Source of the DNA: Chloroflexota bacterium
GTDB lineage: Bacteria; Chloroflexota; Anaerolineae; CG2-30-64-16
Length of the DNA stretch: 10,813 nucleotides
Assembly (NCBI GenBank): GCA_029555885.1
Contig: JAKPQT010000503.1
Location: 1 to 10,813, forward strand
Direction: 5' to 3'
Positions 6,572 through 10,813 of this stretch are shown in pieces. The notes beneath the pieces were generated by a model. That model was not told where the DNA came from, ran no database searches, and saw nothing but the letters and a program-made list of their open reading frames with translations. Each line of letters opens with the position of its first letter. Positions within the stretch are counted from its first letter, which is position 1. The position numbers were made by a program, and so were the translations under genes.

Positions 6572-7171
6572 CTATTCCGCTTTCACTTCCTCGATCAGCC
6601 AGTACTCGCGGCCCGCGCTGTCGCGGCCCAGGTGGCCGTAGTCGACCAGCGACCGCCGCAGGTACGACGTGTCGGGGTTCAGCTTCGCCAGGTACTCGTT
6701 GATCTGCTTTTCCGTATAGCGCGCGTTTGGGTCCAGGTCTTGGGCCATGCGCTTCGCCACGTAGCGCACGATGATCTCCATCTTCTTCGGCTGGGCCGGG
6801 AACGACTTAATACGCCCGTCTGCCGTCGTGAAGTTCGCCACAATCTTCTCGTCAAATGCGTCCATGTTGACCTCCGCTGCCAGCTTCGGCAACTCATCGC
6901 GGCTCATGAGTTGCCGGGCAATTGTGTTGATTTTGTCCAGCCGCAGGGTATAGACGTTGTAATAGCCTTGTGCCTCCGCCGTCACCAGCCCGGCATGAAC
7001 CAGGTAGGACAGGTGATGTGAGACGGTGGATTCGCTCAGTTCCAGCAGGGCAGCCAGTTGCTCGCCGTTGTAAGGCTGCTGTGCCAGCAGCCCCACGATG
7101 CGCAGCCGCTTTGGCTCCGCCAGGGCCTTGAAAAACTCCTGCAATTCATCGAACATCGTGCCTTTCGTCAT
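6572..7171 (-). CDS. ArsR-family transcriptional regulator fused to DUF2087 domain
   Basis: The protein is 199 residues from ATG 7171, chosen because AGGAG (minus strand 7182-7178) lies six bases upstream. In-frame ATG 7177 and TTG 7201 are poorer starts. Residues about 7-85 form a winged helix of ArsR type: FFKALAEPKRLRIVGLLAQQPYNGEQLAALLELSESTVSHHLSYLVHAGLV. No ArsR-type CxC metal motif is present, so metal sensing by that site is unlikely. Residues about 128-193 (KKMEIIVRYVAKRMA... YTEKQINEYLAKLNPDTSYLRRSLVDYGHLGRDSAGREYW) match DUF2087 (PF09860). This domain accompanies ArsR-like and other HTH proteins; its ligand is unknown. The promoter and inverted half-sites immediately upstream suggest autoregulation. 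The gene follows the phosphohydrolase on the same strand but has its own promoter inside that gene's 3' end. Confidence 0.92.
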   Translation of the reverse strand: MTKGTMFDELQEFFKALAEPKRLRIVGLLAQQPYNGEQLAALLELSESTVSHHLSYLVHAGLVTAEAQGYYNVYTLRLDKINTIARQLMSRDELPKLAAEVNMDAFDEKIVANFTTADGRIKSFPAQPKKMEIIVRYVAKRMAQDLDPNARYTEKQINEYLAKLNPDTSYLRRSLVDYGHLGRDSAGREYWLIEEVKAE

Positions 7172-7181
7172 AGGCATCTCC

Positions 7182-7207
7182 TCGAACTGGTTCGATAACA
7201 ATAGAAC
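7182..7207. promoter_or_regulatory. Candidate operator of the ArsR-DUF2087 gene
   Basis: Three alternating half-sites are visible: TCGAAC (7182-7187), GTTCGAT (7190-7196) and ATAGAAC (7201-7207). The first pair is a perfect 6-bp palindrome with a 2-base centre. The second pair is a 6-of-7 inverted repeat with a 4-base centre. They lie between the -10 box and the ribosome-binding site, a position expected for repression by a dimeric winged-helix protein. Binding is inferred. Confidence 0.6.
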
Positions 7208-7209
7208 TG

Positions 7210-7237
7210 ATTATATGAAATTCACAGGGGTTGTCAA
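7210..7237 (-). promoter_or_regulatory. Near-consensus sigma-70 promoter of the ArsR-DUF2087 gene
   Basis: The minus strand reads TTGACA (7237-7232), a 16-bp spacer and TATAAT (7215-7210), both perfect consensus hexamers. The TAA stop codon of the upstream phosphohydrolase (7213-7211) lies inside the -10 box, and the -35 is within its coding sequence. Confidence 0.85.
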
Positions 7238-8968
7238 ATCCGAGGCTGACGGACGTGGCTCTGCGCCGTTACGATGGAATCGTTCGATGAAATACGGATA
7301 GAGCTGGGTGGCGTTCGTCACCCGACTTACATCGAGCGGAGCTTCCGGTGGGGTGAGAAAGAAGGGATATTCCTGCGCGCCGCCGATGCCGCCGTGGGTG
7401 GCAGATTGCTCTTCGAAGGTGACGATCCGGCCAAAGGTGTTCCACGCGCCGATGAGCACCAGGTCGCCGCTGTGCGGATAGGAGAGCAGGCGCGCGACGT
7501 CTGCACAGCTCTGCTCAGGCTCCGCCAGGCCGTGCGGCAGGCGGTCGGGCGTCAGGCTGGCAGTTCCGCGTGGGGTCACGACGACGGGCCGGCCCGCCTC
7601 CAGCCCCAACACCAGGCCGATGCCGGGATGGTCGTTGAGCCGATCGATCAGGTCCGGATAGAGCAGCGCCAGCTCGCTGACCTCCATCCGTTCGTCGCTG
7701 ACGCGGAAGTAGATGTGGGCCAGATTGCCGGAAGCGCGCACGATGACATCAGCCCCGCGCGCGAAGTCGTATCTGTCTTCCGTCTCGGCGGGTGCCGGCG
7801 GCAGACGGCGATCCAGCCGGCGGCGCAGCGCGTGGGCCAGGCGCTGACCGCGCGGTGTCAGGTGCGCTTCGATGCCCTGCAGCTCGTCCTGCAGCCAGCG
7901 GGCCTCATCGCCGGAGATGTCGGCTTCCGTGCTGCCCCAGCCCGTGCGCGGGCCGGCCTCATCCCACCTGACCGAGGCCCGCACGCACTCGGCCACGAAC
8001 TGGCCGAGCGGCTTCTTCGGGTCAATCCGGCGCAGCGGAATAGCAGGCGTCATGCCGTGGTCGGAGCAGATATATAGTTCGGTCTGCGGGGCATAGCGCC
8101 GCCGCAGATGGTCGATCTGCCGGACGTATCCGTCGATGCGGCGCAGCGCACGTAGCGCTTCGCTGCCCAGCGGCCCGTCAACGTGCGCAATCTCATCATA
8201 TCCATAGAAGTTGACATAGATGCGCGCGACCCCGCGGAAGACATCGAGCAATACGCCGAAAGTCTGGATTTCACCGAAGACCACATTGGTCAGCACCTGG
8301 AGCACCGGCTGGATCAGCGTCAGCCGGTGGCGCAGGCCGCTGCGCACCCACAGCGCGAGGGTGCGCACGAGATCGCGCGCCAGCTCATACACGCTGAGTG
8401 CGATGATGCGGACGATGCGCCAGGGGATGAGCGCGAACAAGAGCGCCCAGCCCAGGCCGCGCAGATGTTCGAAGAAACGCTGGCGGCCCATGCTGGATAG
8501 CGTGAAGAGCGCCAGCCGGGCATCCCCGTCGAGTAGGTTCGTGTAGCTAGAGCCGCCCGCGAGGATGCCAATGCGACCGTCAGACGCCCGCTCCTTGATA
8601 CGTTCTGCGAAGAAGGGCGACTTGCAGTGGGGCGCAAGGCCGGTGTCCTTCTCGTACCAGCGAAACGCCGGGATGTCCCAGTTATCGCCGTACATCAGGC
8701 CCGCCTGCACCGCGGGCGTGCTGCTCGGCAGCCCGCAACGCCAGCGTTGGAGCCGGTAGCCCTGCGCCATGAACCGCTGGAGGGTGGGTACGTAGCCCCT
8801 GGCCAGCGCCTGGAGCAGATACTCGTGCGCTAGGCCGTCAATTTGGATGATGATGAAGCGCCGCGCCGCGCCGTCCTGTGCCGCCATGGCCCCGCGATAG
8901 GGCCGCCCGGTCAACCAGGAGAAGAGCAGCGCAAAGAACGCAGCGATTTCCGTGAGCCAGCGCGGCAT
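7211..8968 (-). CDS. Membrane-associated alkaline-phosphatase-superfamily phosphohydrolase
   Basis: The protein is 585 residues from ATG 8968, with AAGGGG about 11 bases upstream. A TTG at 8995 would start inside an octamer array and is less likely. The two-metal site of the alkaline phosphatase/phosphodiesterase/sulfatase superfamily can be followed. It comprises IIIQIDGLAHEYL (D44), GLPSSTPAVQAGLMYG (nucleophile T84, possibly S83), YGYDEIAHVDG (D258, H262), CSDHGMT (D303, H304) and SATHGG (H525). A hydrophobic N-terminal helix (about 6-20) anchors it. A second hydrophobic insert (about 171-200, GWALLFALIPWRIVRIIALSVYEL) separates the nucleophile from the second metal ligands. Most likely a nucleotide pyrophosphatase/phosphodiesterase-like or phosphoglycerol transferase-like enzyme; the substrate cannot be told from sequence. 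TAA ends within the promoter of the ArsR gene. Confidence 0.85.
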   Translation of the reverse strand: MPRWLTEIAAFFALLFSWLTGRPYRGAMAAQDGAARRFIIIQIDGLAHEYLLQALARGYVPTLQRFMAQGYRLQRWRCGLPSSTPAVQAGLMYGDNWDIPAFRWYEKDTGLAPHCKSPFFAERIKERASDGRIGILAGGSSYTNLLDGDARLALFTLSSMGRQRFFEHLRGLGWALLFALIPWRIVRIIALSVYELARDLVRTLALWVRSGLRHRLTLIQPVLQVLTNVVFGEIQTFGVLLDVFRGVARIYVNFYGYDEIAHVDGPLGSEALRALRRIDGYVRQIDHLRRRYAPQTELYICSDHGMTPAIPLRRIDPKKPLGQFVAECVRASVRWDEAGPRTGWGSTEADISGDEARWLQDELQGIEAHLTPRGQRLAHALRRRLDRRLPPAPAETEDRYDFARGADVIVRASGNLAHIYFRVSDERMEVSELALLYPDLIDRLNDHPGIGLVLGLEAGRPVVVTPRGTASLTPDRLPHGLAEPEQSCADVARLLSYPHSGDLVLIGAWNTFGRIVTFEEQSATHGGIGGAQEYPFFLTPPEAPLDVSRVTNATQLYPYFIERFHRNGAEPRPSASDLTTPVNFI

Positions 8969-8987
8969 GATGGCGCGTTCCCCTTGC

Positions 8988-9019
8988 GGTGACAAGGTGA
9001 CAAGGTGAAGAGGTGATGC
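8988..9019 (+). repeat. GGTGACNN octamer array B1 (4 units, + orientation)
   Basis: Units ggtgacaa, ggtgacaa, ggtgaaga, ggtgatgc in strict 8-bp register, just upstream of the phosphohydrolase start. Bases 8998-9016 (TGACAAGGTGAAGAGGTGA) are perfectly complementary to 9158-9176 in array B2. Confidence 0.93.
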
Positions 9020-9020
9020 C

Positions 9021-9090
9021 GGAGTCGAGGCTTTAGCCGGTTTGGGAGTGTACGTGCGCAGTTAACCTAACCGGCTAAAGCCTCGACTCC
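9021..9090. repeat. Perfect 22-bp inverted repeat (REP/MITE-like palindrome)
   Basis: Arms are 9021-9042 (begins GGAGTCGAGGCTTTAGCCGG) and 9069-9090, with a 26-nt loop and no mismatch. It sits between two inverted octamer arrays. There is no T-run after the stem, so it looks more like a dispersed palindromic repeat than an intrinsic terminator. Confidence 0.92.
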
Positions 9091-9096
9091 ACTCCC

Positions 9097-9117
9097 GATG
9101 GACTTTCTGCGTCCATC
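9097..9117. repeat. Small hairpin GATGGAC-(7 nt)-GTCCATC
   Basis: A perfect 7-bp stem (9097-9103 with 9111-9117) and a 7-base loop, between the 22-bp palindrome and octamer array B2. It adds a second hairpin to the repeat block. Function is unknown. Confidence 0.7.
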
Positions 9118-9122
9118 TTCCC

Positions 9123-9178
9123 TCTTCACTCTGTCATCTCTTCACCCCGTCACCCCGTCACCTCTTCACCTTGTCAGT
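9123..9178 (-). repeat. GGTGACNN octamer array B2 (7 units, - orientation)
   Basis: On the minus strand the units from 9178 down are actgacaa, ggtgaaga, ggtgacgg, ggtgacgg, ggtgaaga, gatgacag, agtgaaga. It is inverted relative to B1, with a 19-bp perfect match. It supplies the TGA stop (9160-9158) and the last few codons of the M50 protease gene. Confidence 0.93.
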
Positions 9179-10294
9179 CGTCACGCGCAACGCGGCCATC
9201 GCCTCGGCCACGCGGCGCATCGAGCCGAGCGTCACGATGCCGACGGCCCGGCCATCTTCTATTACGACGGCCACGGGCTGAAGTTGCATGCGCTGCTGCG
9301 CGGCGGCCAGTGTTTCGTCTGGGGTAAGTTGAATCCATTCGCGCGCGACGTGCTGGCTGAGGCGGGCCGCCGGCCCCGCGGTCCGGACGGCGGTGAGCAG
9401 GTCGGTGCGTGTAGCCAACCCGACCAGGCGGCCGCCGTCGAGCACCAGGAAAGTGGATTGGGAGACGGGCGCAATCTGTCCGATGACCTCACCGAGCGTC
9501 TGGAGTGCGTAGAGGCGGATGCCGAGCGGCTGCATGGCCTGGCGCACCGTGAGGCCTCGCAGCGCGTCGATCGTCGTGGCCTGTTGGCGCTCCTGCCAGG
9601 CCGATGCAAATACGAACAGCGCCACCAGCCCGAGGAACACCTGGCCCGTCAGCAGGGCAATCGTACCCATGATCACGGCGATGATCTGGCCGATCAGCGA
9701 GGCGATGCGTGTCGCCAGCGCAGCGGGCAGGATCGCAGCCAGCAGCGAGCGCAGGAGCCGCCCGCCATCCATCGGGAAGGCGGGGATGAGGTTGAACAGC
9801 GCGAGCAGGGCATTGTTGGCTGCCAGCATCAGAACGAGCGCTTGCACCGACATGCTCGTGAAGAAGCGTTCGAGGCGCCAGGGTGCGCGGGCGAACAGGT
9901 CGAGCGTTTCCGGGCCGATGGCGACGAGCGCGAGCAGCCCCAGTCCGACCGCAAGCATGACGTTCATGGCCGGGCCGGCCGCGGTGATGAGGAACTCCTG
10001 GTAAGGCTTCTCCGGCATGCCCGCGATGCGTGCGACGCCCCCGATGGGCCAGAGCGTGATATCGTGGACCTTGACGCCGAAGAACTGCGCGACGAGGCTG
10101 TGGCCCAACTCATGCAAAATAACGCAGGCGAACAGCAGCACGGTGAAGCTCACCATGAACACGACCCCGCGCAGCCAGTCGCCCTGGCTCCCGCTCCAGC
10201 CCAGCCACGCGGCCCAGGCCAGAATCAGCAGAAAGCTGGCGTGGATGCGTACGGGGATGCCCCGCACAGTGAGAATTTTCACTGACGCCGCCAT
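9158..10294 (-). CDS. Site-2-protease-type (M50B) membrane metalloprotease with C-terminal CBS pair
   Basis: The protein is 378 residues from ATG 10294, preceded by AAGGGG about seven bases upstream. Upstream in-frame codons read through octamer array C1 and are unlikely to be translated. Zinc site: VILHELGHS (HELGH 61-65) within a transmembrane helix, and FNLIPAFPMDGGRL (N168 to D176), the third-ligand motif of S2P enzymes. Several further hydrophobic helices are present (about 18-32, 43-60, 104-125, 150-168, 195-215, 217-232). Residues about 248-368 form two CBS domains (LVLDGGRLVGLATRTDLL and VVIEDGRAVGIVTLGSM), which in related M50 proteins bind adenine nucleotides. Role by family: intramembrane cleavage of regulatory membrane proteins; substrate unknown. 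The last few residues (about TTDKVKR) are encoded by octamer array B2, so the natural C-terminus may have been altered by the repeat. Confidence 0.93.
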   Translation of the reverse strand: MAASVKILTVRGIPVRIHASFLLILAWAAWLGWSGSQGDWLRGVVFMVSFTVLLFACVILHELGHSLVAQFFGVKVHDITLWPIGGVARIAGMPEKPYQEFLITAAGPAMNVMLAVGLGLLALVAIGPETLDLFARAPWRLERFFTSMSVQALVLMLAANNALLALFNLIPAFPMDGGRLLRSLLAAILPAALATRIASLIGQIIAVIMGTIALLTGQVFLGLVALFVFASAWQERQQATTIDALRGLTVRQAMQPLGIRLYALQTLGEVIGQIAPVSQSTFLVLDGGRLVGLATRTDLLTAVRTAGPAARLSQHVAREWIQLTPDETLAAAQQRMQLQPVAVVIEDGRAVGIVTLGSMRRVAEAMAALRVTTDKVKR

Positions 10295-10306
10295 TGTAAC
10301 CCCTTC

Positions 10307-10346
10307 TGTGACAAGGTGACTGGGTGACAAGGTGACAGGGTGATGC
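10307..10346 (+). repeat. GGTGACNN octamer array C1 (5 units, + orientation)
   Basis: Units tgtgacaa, ggtgactg, ggtgacaa, ggtgacag, ggtgatgc in 8-bp register, just upstream of the M50 start. It ends with the same ggtgatgcc as array B1 (9012-9020), which suggests a shared boundary sequence. GGTGACAAGGTGA is also found inverted in array C2. Confidence 0.92.
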
Positions 10347-10415
10347 CGAGTTGTGGGTTGAGCCTTCTTTCCACCGTAGCGGTTCATACCTATGCTCGAA
10401 CGACCCTGCCCGTTT

Positions 10416-10463
10416 ACATCACCTTGTCACCCGGTCACCCGGTCACCCTGTCACGCCGTCGCC
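10416..10463 (-). repeat. GGTGACNN octamer array C2 (6 units, - orientation)
   Basis: On the minus strand the units from 10463 down are ggcgacgg, cgtgacag, ggtgaccg, ggtgaccg, ggtgacaa, ggtgatgt. It is inverted relative to C1. It supplies the TGA stop (10445-10443) and the last codons (GDGVTG) of the ABC transporter gene. The 69 bases between C1 and C2 (10347-10415) hold no recognised gene. Confidence 0.92.
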
Positions 10464-10813
10464 CCACCGGAATTGCAGCGCGTGCATGCGGCGGTACAGG
10501 CCGCCTTCCCGGCTGACCAGGTCCGCGTGCTTGCCTTGTTCCACCACCCGGCCGCCGTCGAGGACGACGATCCAATCCGCATTGGTGATCGTGCTCAGCC
10601 GGTGCGCGATGACGAATGTCGTACGGTCGCGCATCAGCCGTTCCAGCGCCTCCTGCACGGCCTGCTCCGACTCGCTGTCGAGCGAGGATGTCGCCTCATC
10701 CAGGATCAGGATGCGCGGGTCCTTGAGCAGCGCGCGGGCAATCGCCACTCGCTGCCGCTGGCCGCCGCTGAGCTTGACCCCGCGCTCGCCCACGGGCGTG
10801 GCATAGCCCTGCG
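10443..10813 (-). CDS. ABC exporter (MsbA/MDR-type) ATPase, C-terminal fragment at window edge
   Basis: The minus-strand frame is open to the window end ([21 protein letters not shown] at the edge), so only the last 123 residues are present. Visible motifs are the ABC signature LSGGQ, Walker [13 protein letters not shown] with its D-loop, and the H-switch VIAHRLST. Then comes [28 protein letters not shown], typical of the ATPase end of fused TMD-NBD exporters. Walker A and the membrane domain lie beyond the window. Family role: ATP-driven export of lipid or drug-like substrates; the substrate cannot be told. The C-terminal GDGVTG is translated from the octamer array, after which TGA stops translation. 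Confidence 0.93.
   Translation of the reverse strand, partial: QGYATPVGERGVKLSGGQRQRVAIARALLKDPRILILDEATSSLDSESEQAVQEALERLMRDRTTFVIAHRLSTITNADWIVVLDGGRVVEQGKHADLVSREGGLYRRMHALQFRWGDGVTG

Noticed and set aside
7274..8077. 267-codon plus-strand open frame opposite the phosphohydrolase
   Set aside because: No recognisable domain, and the opposite frame carries all metal-ligand motifs of the alkaline phosphatase superfamily.
7211..8995. TTG start at 8995 for the phosphohydrolase
   Set aside because: It would begin inside octamer array B1. ATG 8968 has AAGGGG upstream and begins directly with the amphipathic/hydrophobic anchor.
9021..9090. Intrinsic terminator of the M50 gene
   Set aside because: It lies downstream of the minus-strand M50 stop, but no U-tract follows the stem on that strand. 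The long perfect arms and surrounding arrays fit a repeat element better; some terminator activity cannot be excluded.
9098..10285. 395-codon plus-strand open frame opposite the M50 gene
   Set aside because: The minus-strand frame has HELGH, NxxPxxPMDGG and CBS motifs, while this frame is a GC-rich shadow beginning in the octamer array (HPVTPSPLHLV).

Overview
The window is GC-rich, gene-dense bacterial DNA. Gene content points to Chloroflexota (Anaerolineae/Caldilineae/Chloroflexia-like), at moderate confidence: a short-type GT35 alpha-glucan phosphorylase, a LuxR-HTH/kelch membrane fusion, a FbaB/DhnA-type class I aldolase, an ArsR-DUF2087 regulator, an M50-CBS protease, and many short tandem repeats between genes. 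No rRNA, tRNA, CRISPR array, transposase or phage structural gene is visible.

Layout, left to right. (1) 1-1242 (+): C-terminal two thirds or so of an alpha-glucan phosphorylase, followed by a 33-bp imperfect inverted repeat built from GTTACAG-like units. (2) 1350-2717 (+): a membrane-tethered LuxR-type DNA-binding domain fused to a six-repeat kelch propeller. (3) 2713-3229: a cassette-like block in which two inverted arrays of an 8-bp repeat (GGTGACNN) bracket a four-helix-bundle (S23/IVP family, TIGR02436-like) gene on the minus strand. (4) 3228-4196 (-): a tyrosine-recombinase-fold protein that has lost most catalytic residues, including the nucleophilic tyrosine. (5) 4197-4350: a divergent promoter region. 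(6) 4351-5427 (+): class I fructose-bisphosphate aldolase, followed by a GATTGAA heptamer array, a four-TM hypothetical protein and a small secreted FIMAH-like protein. (7) 6524-6563: a strong hairpin between convergent genes. (8) 6572-7171 (-): ArsR-DUF2087 regulator with a near-consensus promoter and a set of inverted half-sites. (9) 7211-8968 (-): alkaline-phosphatase-superfamily membrane phosphohydrolase. (10) 8988-9178: a second inverted octamer pair enclosing a perfect 22-bp palindrome. (11) 9158-10294 (-): site-2-protease-type M50 metalloprotease with CBS domains. (12) 10307-10463: a third inverted octamer pair. (13) 10443-10813 (-): C-terminal end of an ABC exporter ATPase domain.

The phosphorylase and aldolase are ordinary glycogen/glycolysis enzymes; nothing here shows that the neighbouring genes form one pathway. 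The main unexplained structure is the GGTGACNN octamer family. It occurs as six arrays in three inverted pairs, always at gene borders. The arrays supply stop codons to three genes and overlap the stop of a fourth. In one pair they enclose a four-helix-bundle gene whose strong Shine-Dalgarno lies at an array edge. This looks like a repeat-bounded element family with one gene-carrying and two gene-less members. That is an inference to be tested by genome-wide comparison.
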